From Congeria kusceri (Eukaryota; Mollusca; Bivalvia; Myida; Dreissenidae): a stretch of DNA of 64,000 nt. Of the stretch, positions 46,500 to 59,699 are shown in pieces (position 1 is the first letter of the stretch; each line of letters begins with the position of its first letter). Below the pieces are notes generated by a model. That model had not been told where the DNA came from. It was given only the letters and a program-made list of their open reading frames with translations, and did not search any database. The stretch is from assembly GCA_027627225.1 (NCBI GenBank), contig CM051025.1, positions 72,077,569 to 72,141,568 on the forward strand. The letters are read 5' to 3'. Position numbers and translations under genes: made by a program.

Positions 46500-48178
46500 T
46501 GATAAAGAACTGCGCCATGCTTTATCACTTGATTCTAATAGCGTTTTATCAGATCAATACAGACTTTAGAACAAACCTCCTGCTTGAACTTTCTTTCAGA
46601 AACTACGTCGTTAGTAATCTTTAAAACAATTTTGCTCATGACAGACTATTTTTGGTTTGACAATGAGTGTAAAATAAAACGTAAACAATTCTTTAAAACT
46701 TTCGCAAACATAATAGTGACGATAACAGGCGAGGTCTGTCAACATGTAGGACTGAGTATAAAAATACAATCATAGACAAAAAATATAACTTTGATAAAAA
46801 TGTAACACAACAACTAGAGGCAGCGCGCCTTAGAAACGCTAAGCTATATTGGAAATTATTAAAAGATTCATGCGACACAAAGTCGGCTAACTCACCAGCC
46901 ATTCCCATTTCTAATTTTAAAGCGTGTTTTAAGTCAATAAATGATCCGAGCTCGACTTTCTTTCAGCCAGATGAAGATATCATATATTTTAATGAACGTT
47001 TTTTTTAAACGGCGAGCTACAAGTTATGTTCTCAGAACTTGATATTAGTATCTCTGAATCAGAGATTTATAAAGCATGCTGTCAGTTACAAAGCGGACGC
47101 TGCCCCGGACCTGATAACTTTTTAAACGAATTTTTTAAACATGGTTTTCATTGCCTATCAAGTTACCTCGAACAAGAAATTAACAAATTATTTCAATTAG
47201 GATATGTTCCATATCAGTGAACAGAGGGATATATTGTCCCAATCTTTAAAAAAAGGTGATAAAATATGCCAGAAAATTATCGCGGTGTAACTCTTTTAAG
47301 TACATTCGGCAAACTTTTTACCTTATAAGTAATTATTAATAGATTAAACGATTGGGCGGAAACATACCATGTATACTCTGAAGCACAAGCTGGTTTCCGA
47401 AAACACATGGGAACAGCTGATAATATTTTTTATCTTACATGGAATTATTAATAACCATTTAAATGAAAATAAGAGGCCATACGTTTGCTTTATAGATTTC
47501 ACGAATTTGACCTATTAGTCATAAATAACATTTTTTACAAGCTTATACAATATGGAGTACGGGGAAATATGATTAAAGTCGTAAAATCTCTATATGATAA
47601 TGTCAAGTCAAAAATTAAATATGAAAACTGAGTGAAGCTTTGCTTGCTATTTAGGCACAAGGCAAGGGGCTTGTCTATCACCCTTCATATTTTCAATGTA
47701 CATCAATGACCTAGAAGAAAATTTTATTCTAAAGGGATAAATATAGATACCCTCCAACTTATAATTCTATTATATGCCGATGATATCGTAATTTTCTCTG
47801 AAACCGAACAAAATTTACAAATTGGTTTAAATATATTAATAAGGTATTGTAACCGTTGGAAATTAGTAGTAAATGTGGCAAAAACAAAAATAATGATCTT
47901 TAGAAAAGGTGGTAGATTACGCGACTCACTTAAATTTGTCTATGACGGCAAAGAACTGGAAATTGTTAAACAGTTTTGTTAATTGGCATTGTATTTACAT
48001 CCGGTGGATCATTCCATAAAACAGTTGAAACACTTAGCGGACAGGCCCTTAAAGCGTTGTTTAAGTTGAAAAAATATTTGCTTAACTTCACGAATTTGAA
48101 TATCAGCCACCGATTAGACCTTTTTGATATACTTATTTTACCTATATTAAACTATAGGGCAGAAGTATGTGGATGTAA
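46500..48178 (+). pseudogene. Plus-strand non-LTR retrotransposon, 5' part (linker and RT)
   Basis: Jockey/CR1-like LINE ORF2 in broken frames. The linker after the endonuclease has WFDNECKIKRKQFFKTF and EAARLRNAKLYWKLLKDSCD. RT motifs are QLQSGRCPGPDNFLNEFF, AQAGFRKHMGTADNIF, YADD at 47773-47784, VNVAKTKIMIFRKGG, and LGIVFTSGGSFHKTVETLSG. It runs to LNYRAEVCGC, where it is interrupted at 48178 and continues at 50226. Many stops and shifts. No APE endonuclease is recognised, so it is 5' truncated near 46500. It would encode the reverse transcriptase for target-primed retrotransposition. Confidence 0.85.
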
Positions 48179-50225
48179 AAGAACAGAGCAGAACAGAAAG
48201 TTTATTTGCGACTTAAGCATATACAGCTCATCGTCATATACAAACAAGCAAAAAACAAACACATGCGTCAGAATAATGGTACAAATACATACATGAATAT
48301 CGAGTGTAAATGCATATAACAATAATAATTATATGATTTTGCGTGAGAATGTATGGATTGTATGAGAAGGCTCGTTTATATTATGGGATAATTAATAACA
48401 GTTTTAAATTAGTGAAATTTAGTGGAACAACAAACGTTACACTATATTGATTATTGTATTAATAACAGAACTTAATTGAAATTATTTTATATACTTAAAA
48501 TATAGAATAGATAATACCAATTTAGTGAAACAAAACATAAACTGAGATGAACTGTACATTATCAGCTTTAAGTTTAAAAGCTTTAATACAAAATTTCGCA
48601 AGTCTTATTAATACAGATTTTCTGGTTTCAGTCAATAATTGTAAAAATGTAAACATACTTGGTCTTCTTTTATAAAAGTTAGGAATAAGTGAACTTCTTA
48701 AATTATAACATAAAGGACATATTAGTACAAAATTATATTCGTCTTCTATTTCATTTATTTAACACAGTCTGTATATTCTCTCATTTCTTGGATATGTTGA
48801 TGTCTACCAGTTTCAATAAAAAGTACATATGATGGAAATCTCATTTTTGCAATAATATTTATGAATTTCGAATTTTCGATTATATCTAAGTAATCTGATC
48901 TTACGAAAGTGTATTTCAGTTCTTTATACGGCGACAATGAGGAACTTTTATTAACATCAACTAGCCAATTTGAAATAAAAACATCGTGTAACCTATTTCG
49001 CAAAATAAAATTAAAACAGTTAATGTTAACAGATTCTGGATATAACCAAACACCGTTAAAACCTGATTCTTGCAAAACATGCCGAACTTTAGAAGCCCGT
49101 GATTTGGAGTTAGGGTTGTCACATGCTTCTTTACATTGTTTACGAATAATATTGCTTGGAATACAATTGAAAGATTTTTCGTTGAACAATTTAAGAAAAT
49201 ATTTTACTATTCTCAAACGACGACATGTATACATTGGGTATCTATCTACTTCGGAATACAATGCGTTTGAATGGGTATACGCTTTCACAGTTAGTAACCA
49301 TTTACAAAATTTACGTTGTACACGCTCGATATTTTCCGCCCGAGTAAATCCCCATAATTAAGAATAGAAGCAACATGGGAATCAAACAGATTAAACATTA
49401 TTTTTATCGGTACATTCAAAGATTTCGTAACGCTAAATAACGAGTTCATCGCCCGAAGCGCTTTGGCAGATAGAGTATTTGTGGCCTGTATATATGCACC
49501 GCTGCATGACATAACGATACCTAGGTAATTAAAATTGTTTACTATTTCAATCGGATTATTATTATTCACCCATCTGTAGCCACTTGGTAATCGACCTGTA
49601 TGGAAAATGACAATTTTTGTCTTATCGACGTTAACTGTTCCACTTATTACAATAGGCAAACAAATTGTTAAGTGAAGATTGTAAACCCTCCGCCGACTCA
49701 GAAATTAAAACTGCGTCGTCGGCAAACAATAAAAGGTAAATTGATAACTGATCAATTGTTATGCCAGCATTTATATCGCTTTGTAAGTGCAACTCAATGT
49801 CGTTTACGAACAGAGAAAACATTATCGGCGAACTTATCTCCCCTTGAAATAAACCTATGTATGATTCAAACAAATCAGAGATGCTATTCATATGTTAAAC
49901 ACCCAATTTAATTTGATCATATAATGACCGAATTACGGACAATAATTTACCATCGATACCAGACTGAATAAGCTTAAACCAGAGGGGTGCATAGATCCGT
50001 TAAGTCATACGCCTTTAAGTAATCGACAAAACAACAGAATAATTTTTGTTTATTATTTAAAAGGCTTTCAATCAGTGATTGTAAAACAAAAATCGCGTCT
50101 ACTGTACTATAGCCCGGTTTAAAACCGAACTGCGCGTCAGTTAAAATATCGTTGTCAGCTGCCCACTTTTGTAATCGCTCGTTATAGATACCAGTGAATA
50201 ACTTGTGAGTTATACCCCGATATTT
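48179..50225 (-). pseudogene. Minus-strand LINE inserted inside the plus-strand LINE
   Basis: RT from KYRGITHKLFTGIYNERLQK (50226) through FGFKPGYSTVDAIFVLQSL, FCCFVDYLKAYD (motif A), GLFQGEISSPIMFSLFVND (motif B), FADD at 49715-49726 (motif C) and YLGIVMSCSGAYIQATNTLS. A 177-codon C-terminal frame ends at 48755, followed by a ~570-bp 3' UTR with AATAAA and a (TTCTG)n tail at 48180-48205. It is 5' truncated in the RT domain, with few frameshifts, so it is younger than its host element. A short tail fragment of the same family is at 28235. Confidence 0.88.
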
Positions 50226-51610
50226 AACGTAGCACCTCAATTAGAAAGAATTCACCTACACTTTTTAAAAAATCTCATAGGAATTAAAATATCTACCCAA
50301 AATGATTTTATATATGGCGAATTGGGAAGAACACAACTACTAACAAACGGAATGATACATGTTATAAAATATTGGTAACAAATATTAAACTCTAATGACC
50401 ACACATTAATTAAGCATATTATAATTTGATGTTACGTGACATTGAATAACACCCACAGCGACAAAATTGGTGCTCACAAGTGAAGTCCCTTTTAGAATCG
50501 ATGGGCTTCTGTGCAGAATGGCTCTTCCAAGGTGTCGCGAACAATGATATATTTGTACAAGTTTTTAAACAAAGATGCAATGATACCTTCAGGCAAAACT
50601 GGAATGAACGATTACAGAACTCAACGAGGGTTCAACTTACAATCTTTTATCTTATTTTAAATTCCAAAACTATGTAAATGACCTAAAAATATGTAAATTT
50701 AAAACCGCGCTCGCACGCTTTGGAACATCGGTGCACAGTCTAGAGATTGAAAGAGGCCGATGGCACAAACCGCGAGAAACACCGATAAATGAAAGAAAAT
50801 GTCAATCATGCAATGCATTAAAAGACGAGTTTTACTTTCTTTTAGAATGTCCCGTGTATTACAATCTTAGACGTCAATATATTAAACGCAGATACTGGAT
50901 TCGCCCAAATATCCCTAAATTTACCGAATTAGTAAACACAGAAATTACAAGTGAACTACGCGGATTATCGATGTATTTATATTACAGCTTCCTCCAACAC
51001 AAAAGAGATGTTTCTTTTATCTAAAAAACTTATTTTACGGATACGCACATAACAAATATTCAAAATTGTCTGTCTTTCTTCCATTTGCAACTCATTTTAT
51101 TTCCCTCATTATTTTGCTGTATGTATATTTATATGTAAGTAACCATGACGTTAATATTTTGCTGTATGTATTTTTATACGTAAGTAATGTATACGTTTAG
51201 TAACGTATACAAAACCATTTTTGCAACTAATGCAAAATTACTATATTATTATCAATAATCTCTAACACGATATAATTTAAAGTGACAAAGACACGTGTAT
51301 GACTATAAGACCACGATTATGTTGCAATAAACTATGTTGCTATATTTCTAACACTCAGAGAAAAACTCCTGTAATGTTTTTAACACTTAGATTCTAATAT
51401 TTTTCATGTAAAGACATCCTAAGCGGAAATTGCAAACCGTATGTATGTATGTATGTATGTATGTATGTATGTATGTATGTATGTATGTATGTATGTATGT
51501 ATGTATGTATGTATGTATGTATGTATGTATGTATATGTAACTAACACTGTTTGAACCCATGAGTGTACACTTATTGTTCAAAATAAAGTTTCTTCTATCT
51601 ATCTTCTATA
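50226..51610 (+). pseudogene. Plus-strand LINE, 3' part
   Basis: Resumes exactly where 48178 stops: PQLERIHLHFLKNLIGIKIS and YGELGRTQLLTNGM, then a decayed region, then 50731-51024 with CQSCNALKDEFYFLLECPVY and RYWIRPNIPKFTELV, the Cys-x2-Cys...His/Phe...Cys end of LINE ORF2. The 3' UTR has a (GTAT)n microsatellite at 51439-51533 and AATAAAGTTTCTTCTATC at about 51580-51600. Confidence 0.82.
51439..51534. repeat. (GTAT)n microsatellite, ~23 copies
   Basis: Near-perfect ATGT/GTAT tetranucleotide run within the 3' UTR of the plus-strand LINE. It also produces the translated IHTYIHTY frames. Confidence 0.97.
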
Positions 51611-51719
51611 AATATTAAAACACAATAAAAAGTAAGAAAACACCCGGACACAATTAACCATTCGACAAACACGTAAAATACATTCGAATTACACATCACA
51701 TTTTCTTTTACATTATGAA

Positions 51720-52094
51720 CAATTGCACAGTTAAATCCTTAGGCATGTAATTGCCAGACTATGAGAGTACAAATTATATTTGTACCAGTATTGTTGCCTC
51801 ATGTACAACGGACATATCGGACGCAGAATGCATTCGATTTGATCATGATCTGGTGTTATGATGGGACACGTAATATATTTTTTTCGTTGGAAACATTCGA
51901 CATGATGTCCTCTATTCCAGCATCGAGCAAAGGCCACGGGGTGTGAGTGTTTTGATTTGAAAGGAAGGGTTGCTATATTCATATGGATTATGAACGCCAC
52001 AATAATGAAGTTTATAATAATTATTATAATTACGGCAGTAATAATTTCATCCACAGTAGTTGTTGATATCTTGTCAGAATACTCTCGGCGTTAG
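51720..52094 (+). repeat. Duplicated block, short extra copy with two small ORFs
   Basis: Homologous to 52690-53130. The first ORF (51761-51946, MRVQIIFVPVLLPHVQRTYR...) and its paralogue (frame reaching 52889, IRVLIIFLLVLWHQVQRKYR...) share frame, residues such as YRT-x-N and FSLET, and the same stop. The second ORF (51990-52094, MNATIMKFIIIIIITAV...) is signal-peptide-like. No family recognised. Nucleotide similarity alone may explain the match. Confidence 0.4.
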
Positions 52095-52149
52095 AGAACT
52101 TATTATATAGGAAGGTTTACTGGAGCAAGCAACTAATAATGACACTTGT

Positions 52150-54970
52150 CAACCACAATATCTATGTAAGTATTAAAAATCAATGGCAGAAAATCAAATA
52201 AAATGTTCAGTAAAAGGCATATTTATATTGACTAAAAAATGAAGGTACATAAAAGACTCGTAGACTCGAAATGTACCTTAAGCAAAGCAACGGTGCTGTG
52301 CATAATCCGTTACATTCTAGAAGTACTTTAAACATCATATTGGTCACATGAAGGAAACAGATTCTTGTTGATGAGATGTCAAAAAATACATCCCGACTTT
52401 ACATTTAATTAAAGCATTTCCGCAAAATCTGATGAGCAGCAAAGAAGACATTTCGTTTTACGAAGTCGTGGCGTTTTAGGAAAGACACACACAATTTTTG
52501 TTTCAATTAAAAGAAAATAAAACGCATATTTTTGTTGATGTGATTTTAAAGAAAGAAATCCAAAAGACCTAAGTACACGATGAACAGGTAAAAACCCATC
52601 ACACAGCAGCACTACTAAAATGCATTCGATTGTTCATATTTCATTTAACTTATGCATGCCTAATGCATGCTTAGGCATACACTGGCCCCGCTTTATCAGA
52701 GTACTCATAATATTTTTACTTGTATTATGGCATCAGGTACAGCGGAAATATCGGACGCCGAACATGCCATCGAGCATAATCGAGCAAAATAATTTTCCAA
52801 TGATAGTTATGAAAATATGTTTTCCGTTGGAAACATTGAACATAATGATTTTCTCTATTGCAGCATCACGCAAATGCCACGGATTGTGAGTGTTTCATTG
52901 GAGACTTCAAATCCGGCAGGGCTGCCGAATTTTGTCCGAAAAAAACTTGAGGATATCTAAAAAAATATGCAACCAGCTGACGCACATATATGTTATTTAT
53001 TTTACTTCTATTTTGGAGAATATGACAATGTTGCATGAAAAGGACTGACATCGTGTTATCCATGTAGTCAACTATTAAAATGCGCATAACGATGATGATA
53101 CCATTGTTGGTATTATTCGCATTAATTTTGTCTTTAACATCAATAGATATTCATCTACACATATATTGTGACGCTCTTGATCGGTTTGTTAGGTTGAAAT
53201 ACTTCGTTTCTATGGTATCAGCCACATTTATCTTGTTTTGTTTTTGTAAAAGCTAAAAAACATAACTATATAGATTTTGCAATATTCTATTCGTAAGCAG
53301 GTAACGAATGGTACGCTTGCATTGTCATTCACGTGGGAACAATGAACACAAGGCTAATCCCTTTACATTGGCTTAAAGACAACGTGGACAATTAGGATCC
53401 AAAACAAGCCAACAGTTTTCTGTAAGATCTACATGGGTATTTCAGCGACGGAAATTATCCACTGACAATCTTCATGAAATGTGTTATGCGTGAGATATTC
53501 ACAAAATCCCCCGCTGGAACAATCGGATGAAATTGTTTAAATCAACCCCGATGTTAACAAAAACTTTTAAGGCACCACATAATCTTTCAAGGACAGCAAA
53601 GACACCATAGTATTTGTTTCAGTATATATATTGTCATCAGCAAACTGTAAATCAGGATCAAGGCTGCTGTAAAATATCGTTAACAATTGTGTCCTACATG
53701 GCGCAATAAAAATAGGGATTGGTGTAAGTCATTGTTGTCTGATTCTTTATGGTAAATACAGTTCTGCGTCTTTTCCCTGCTTCACACTTATTTACTCTTT
53801 CATTTAAAGGCGACTACGTTCACTAAACTTGCGAACATTTTGTTCTTTAGAGCATCCTCTATTAACATCAGGCAAATTGAATTCTGTCCGCCTTGGACAG
53901 ATGATGTACACTTGTACATCCCACGGTCCATTAAGAGTTGATTATAACATAGCTTTTATAGAAGACAAATTATCCAAGCAAACATTAATGTCAAGCATTT
54001 GGCATCATTTTCTTTGAATCGGTAAATATATTATAAATTAAAAAGAAAATGAAATATTAAATAACATTTCGGGCAAAGATTTATGCACTGTAAAATTGTA
54101 TGTCCACGTTTTTTGTATGCATGTGCACTATTCCTTTTTGGTATAGAAATGTTTTGCAACACACCGTACAGCCAGAATAAGAATTTTGAAGCAGATCGAA
54201 CAATCCTCAAATACCATGAATTTATTTTCAAACCACTCATACTTTTTGCAACAAATGGTATTTAAAATTTCCTTATACATATAAATGTACTTATGACTAA
54301 TGTGTTTCAGTTCCTGAAAATTGAATATAGTTTCATTTTTTACCTGATATTAGCTTATACATTGAAGAAATATAACACAGTTTAGATAGAGTCATGTATA
54401 CACATTACAATTAAGCTAGATTAGGGGATATTTATCAAAATATATTTGTGTTTTGTTTATGTGAGTATATACGTGTTATGAACATTGCATTGTAAATTGT
54501 GAGATTGTCATTTAAAGTTTGTTCGGAGGTCGTAATTTGTTTGAGACATTTAATTAATTTCCAAGTAAGCTGTAGAAATTAACAATAAAGTGGTCTGAGT
54601 TAAAACAAAAATGTTCTCACTGATGTTTGATATTTTAAAAATGAACTAATTGAATTGAATAAATATGAAGATGCGCGCATGTAATGTCATACGTCATATA
54701 AGTCAAGAGCTGTTCATATCGATGTGAAAACACCAATCCATCAATTATTTCTTTGTCGTGTTTTGACTGCTCAAAGTGTGTCTCCTAAATGCCGGCAATA
54801 CTAAATTAATCCATATAAATATAGTGGTGGATGTCTACTAAGTAAGCAAGTGCGGTATGAGACAGCAAATTCAATTGTCATTTCTAGCCATTGACAATTA
54901 ACTTTGACAGTTTTGATACATGTTTGACGTCTCGACTAGCCTTCCGCCAAATGTTTTAGCGGAATAACTG
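52150..54970 (+). repeat. Duplicated block, copy B
   Basis: Ordered similarity to copy A (40730-42070) and copy C (56640-58960), including the end segment ACAGCAAATTCAATTGTCAT at 54863-54882 (ACAGCAAATTCAATTATCAT in copy C). A plus-strand frame 53080-53256 encodes MRITMMIPLLVLFALILSLT, signal-peptide-like, then 38 residues without known domain. The 41.5-kb Cys-containing frame is broken here. Gene status is unresolved. Confidence 0.55.
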
Positions 54971-54974
54971 TTCC

Positions 54975-56360
54975 TTTATTAATTCAACTGTTCCTGTATG
55001 GGATCTAAGCTTTGTGATTGGCTGAAACAAGTGCCTGTATGATTTTTTTTCTAGAAACAAAATCATGACGCCATCTTGAAATAGTGTTTTGTTTTTCAAA
55101 TAAATATTAAAGTGTTCTTATTATCCTTTATATTAAACCTTAAAGAGGTTAGAAATGTAAGTCAATAATGTAAAGTTGATTAATAAAATACTTTATAAAT
55201 AAGTGATTTCATACAGGCACTGTTATTTTTCCACGGTCATCTCTATTGGCATTCGCCCGAGTTAATAACATTAAAGTACATTCATTTGGAACATGACAAC
55301 AACGCTTTTTGTGTACAAGTATGTATTTTCAAAATGCGTCGTTTTAAGTTGTATGTAAATCTTGGACGCCAACAATTTTTTGAATGTATTAATCCTAATA
55401 TTGCATCAGCAAATTCGGAAATATGATTACTACACTAGTCATAAAAGACAGAATGCAACATTTTCAAACTATGGAGGATAGATTCGTATCAAGTTATGAA
55501 TATTGATGGCAAATCAAATAATGTTATAACACAGTTCACATGTTATGAATGCTTTCTTATAGAAGCAATGCTATTAAAATATTTTACATGTAATTTATAT
55601 TGTATAGGGCAACATTGAACAAATGTTTCATTTTGCAGCGATGTAAGTAAATACATTTTACGACTTTCGAGTGCCGCTTCTATATTCGTAAAAAATAGGC
55701 ACACTCTATAAATAGCAATTGTGTCTAAGACAATGCTTTCATCGCATAAACGGCGCATATTGCTAGGACACATTGATCTGATACTCGTGAATGAATTTAC
55801 CCTGGACTTCAAGTTCAGTGTCAAGTCAATTTTTCTTAGCTATAGACTATATATGCAGTTGTAAGAGCAATACACTTGACAAAATTATAGTTGTTCACAT
55901 ATTCTTTACAAAACGATTACATGTGTAGCCAGACATTTTTTTTATTTTAATGCGCGTGCCTACTTAGACAATAATGTTACTAGTTAATAAAATACATTGC
56001 CGTGTAAGTACCGATTCTCTATGTACATGTATTTATTTATATACCATCTGCGCATTATTTTCTGTGTTTGCGTGTCTGTGTCTTTTTTTCTTGAATATTC
56101 TTTAAATTGAATTATGTAATCCTTAATAAAAGAAACTGAAGAGCACACATATTCATGTTAAATGTTTCAAAAAATACGTAAAATATATATGATGATATGA
56201 TAGGAGGAGTATAGCATATGATTTAGTATGTGAGTACTGTGACCTAGTCAGTCATGTGACGGATTAGTATATTATGAGTGAAAAACCAACCATGTTACAC
56301 AATTAAAGTTTTAAATTTATTCATGTAGATATTTTAATTTAGATTTCCATAATTCCAAAA
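54975..56360. other. No supported gene
   Basis: AT-rich. GTGCCTGTATGA near 55030 and TCATACAGGCAC near 55210 form a 12-bp inverted pair, perhaps the ends of a small element. Confidence 0.35.
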
Positions 56361-56575
56361 TTACCATAGACGCACGGGCTGATCCGGGACGGCACTTTCC
56401 GCTTGCAGTGGATTTATGTTTAGAAGAGACTTCCTTGCAACAAAACATACCATAAAAGCGGAAAGTGCCGTCCTGGATTAGCCTGTGCGGACTGCACAGG
56501 CTGATCTGGGAGACACTTTCCGCATATGCATTAAGCCCGGTTTTCCCACGACGCGACTCATTTATATTGACAGAA
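56361..56575. mobile_element. Foldback/MITE-like dispersed repeat
   Basis: Arms GGGACGGCACTTTCCGCTT (about 56385) and AAGCGGAAAGTGCCGTCCT (about 56457) form a hairpin. The flank reads TTAGCCTGTGCGGACTGCAC and ends CATATGCATTAAGCCCGG. I associate this family with dreissenid mussel genomes, from memory only. It generates the 110-codon minus frame here. Confidence 0.7.
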
Positions 56576-56639
56576 AATAATGGTACAAAAAGTACGCGCT
56601 TATTAATTCTACCCAAATCAAGGGAAAATCGCGCTTCAT

Positions 56640-58960
56640 CATTAGTCATAATTTAGAACTTCTTTAAACATCATGCTGGTTACGTTAAGAACCAAACACG
56701 CCATTTCGTTAACGACGGTATGCTGTTAAAGAAATGGCGCACACATCTATAATTTTCGGCAATACACTGACAATTAAACTGACCATTATCGTTTATGTAT
56801 GGTAAACCAACACAATACCAAATCGACCTATATATCATATTTCAATTACGTAGTTGTATTGCTATGCAAGATATGCAAATATCCTACTTTTATCAGAGTA
56901 ACAATTTATTTATGCCATTATAATTGCATCATATACAATGAAATATAGGACGTTCAATATGCATTTGAATTGAGCAACAAATTTGTATTTAACATCAATA
57001 TGAGTTAATCTAAATTGTAAATCATTTGTAAAATACATAAAATAAAGCATTATAAGCGAGAAGCTTATAACTATTTCCATAAAATAAATGGTATTCGAAC
57101 AGTTTGAAATCTGTATTTCGTTTACATTTTCACCACTACGAAACTAACCGAAGGTTCACGTGGTGAATGTAAAATATTTTGCAACTCGCCGCATGTGTAG
57201 AGTGTATTGTCGGATATTTCGCCATGTAAATAGAACCAGTGTCTGTAAACAGATTTTTTTTGGAGGATCAAGGTTGGTGTAATAATCAGTATCCACCAAA
57301 ACAAATGTTGCCAACGCAAACGCGTAACAATACAGAAAGTAAGATGACCATTTTATTTTGTTCAGTCTTAATGTGGCCACTTTCACCTTTAGCGTGCCTA
57401 TAACGAAATGCATTCGACATTTTCCATCCTTGATTAGTTTAGTTTAGTTTAGTTTAGTTGAAACCTATTTATTTCAGCTCGATTGCATCGAAAGCCTTAG
57501 GCTTATAGAGACACTCTCGAGTTCGTTTCCTGGGAAGAACCAGTACTCGGTGTCTTTTTGACAAATCTTGAGAACGCTCCCCTGGTGGGGATCGAACCTG
57601 GGACCTCCCGGTTGCAAGGCGGACACCATTACCACTACACCATTGTGACCTTATTTAATCTACCCTTCGGATGCATTTCTGCGTCCCTTCTTAGTTATTA
57701 ACTAATTCACGAAAGGTGACTACGTTCAATTATCTTAAGGACAGTTTGGAGAGTAGAGCATCCTCCATCGACATCAGGCAAATTGACACATGCTGTTCAC
57801 TGGTACATTCCATTAACGGGGAGCTGCATCCCGTACTACACACAAGACAAATTTCCCTAGGGTACATCGTCAAGCATTTGACATTGAATTAGCAGTCGTG
57901 TTAATTTCAACATCTTACATCTGATACATCATATTTTCTTGGCGTCACATTTATATTCAATGACATGCATAAGACGCTGTATCATTTTCAAATTATTTAT
58001 ATCTGTATATATGTTATATTATGTATTAGTCCTAATTTATTATTCAACAGATAGATTGGTGAAATGCAATATCGACGTGCTTTATATATTTCCCAACACT
58101 ATTCAGTAGCCCCGTACTAACCATAATAATATTGTTATTTAAGCAGATCGAACAATACATAGGTGCCGCAATTATATTTTCAAACCATTAAGCTTTTTAT
58201 TGACAAACAATATCGTGTATTGCATTATAATTCAATTGTTTTCACGAGTAACATTATATAAATATAATTTGACATTTATATATTCATTATTGTAGGCTAG
58301 AAGCTTTTTTGTAAGTTTTACTGCTGAAATAAATGTTGTTGTTGTTGTTGTTGTTGTAAATATAAATATAATTATGTTTTTGTTGATACACTATTAAAAT
58401 GCTTCATTGCAAGAAAAGTATCAACTCAAATGATGTATGCCAGCATATTAGATAAATGAAATAACAACATTGAAATGAATATTTATTGTTACTGTTTTCA
58501 TTTTGAAGAATATTGATAGGGAAAATCCTTTGCAGATAAAAGTTGGGCAGACATAAATAATGCATAAGATTACATAATATAATGATGTTCTTACTGATGT
58601 TAAGTATGTAAAAATTAAAATATTAAAATTAATTTATTACTCGAATTCATTCGACAGTTTATATATTCGCACACTATTACATAAGCTATTATCAATTCTA
58701 TGAGTGTCCTGATAGGCGCAAATATGTCCATCGATAATTTCTCTGTGGTGATCTGACTGCGACTATGTGTCTCTCAATACAGTGTCAATAACACGTTCCT
58801 GCATAAGAAGTTTTGGATATCTAGTCAGCATGCAAGTGCCATTAGGGACAGCAAATTCAATTATCATCTCTAGCCATTGACAATTAACTTAAAAGTTTGA
58901 CCTTTTGATTCGTTATTGACATCTCGAAGAACATTTCACCGACTGTTTCAGATGGATAAT
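56640..58960 (+). repeat. Duplicated block, copy C (interrupted by a SINE)
   Basis: Shares ordered segments with copies A and B: TTTAAACATCATGCTGGTTA, GGACAGTTTGGAGAGTAGAG, CATCAGGCAAATTGA and CTAGCCATTGACAATTAACTT. A minus frame at 57122-57319 (EISDNTLYTCGELQNILHSP...) is open but lacks a recognised domain. A (GTT)n run lies at about 58335-58357. Confidence 0.55.
57433..57650 (-). mobile_element. tRNA-derived SINE, second copy
   Basis: Same family as 12520-12721: tRNA head with B box AGGTTCGATCCCC, body AGGAAACGAACTCGAGAGTG and an (AAACT)n tail of about five repeats at 57434-57460. Confidence 0.87.
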
Positions 58961-59227
58961 TTATACAAGATAACTAAAACTTGTTGTTATTTATTTACAC
59001 TCTCAACACGTGAAGAGCGCAGATAATGCATACTGTTTTGCCAATAATCTATTGGCTCCGCAAAAGAGGCATTTTTCGCCGGTGTTGGTTCGTATTTTTG
59101 TCTTTCTGGTAGTTAACCAATTTACTAAAACTGGTTGAATCAACGTTTCAAGGTTGGTAGAAAATGAGCCAGAGAACAAATTCGTTGATTTTAGGGTTAT
59201 CCGGATCACACCGTCTGGAACCTTTAT

Positions 59228-59695
59228 GGTCTAATTACCCCAAAACGGAAGTCACATCCTCAGGGTTACATGCTGTCAGTTAGATAATAAGCACATGTGG
59301 TTGAGTGCAGGATGCATATAATTAGTAAAATACAGTTTAAATATGTTTTGATATCATTTTAAAGGTATATACGTAAACAATAAGAAAAAAGGCTGTTTTG
59401 TGCACTATTTTTTTTCTAGTGGTTCCCAGCTTCATAACTTTTGGCCCATGTATTCATGCGCAAAATGGCAACCTCCATGCCCGTCAAAACCGGTGTGTTT
59501 TTTCTAAGGTGAATATTTTGAGTTACAACACATAGAATTTTTGACATGCTGTTTTTTCAAAAGGTTATGTCCTCATCTTTCCAACAATGTATGGTGATAT
59601 ATTGGAATGTAGCTTGGTCATGGTGAAAAGTGAGATAAAATTTTGAATATTTTATACGTAACACAGAAGGAATTTATTTGCGCATGCGTAACCTT
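59228..59695 (-). repeat. 469-bp dispersed repeat, inverted copy of 34111-34579
   Basis: Ends GGTCTAATTACCCCAAAACG and CGCATGCGTAACCTT match the 34-kb copy in reverse. Nearly the same length (468 against 469). No TIR or frame. Confidence 0.85.
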
Positions 59696-59699
59696 ATTA

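Noticed and set aside
48909..49361. 150-codon plus-strand frame
   Set aside because: Antisense shadow of the minus-strand LINE C-terminal region, which has RT-linked context.
51387..51581. Repeated IHTY peptide frame
   Set aside because: Pure translation of the (GTAT)n microsatellite in a LINE 3' UTR.
56317..56649. 110-codon minus-strand frame
   Set aside because: Its length comes from the GC-rich foldback repeat at 56361-56575.
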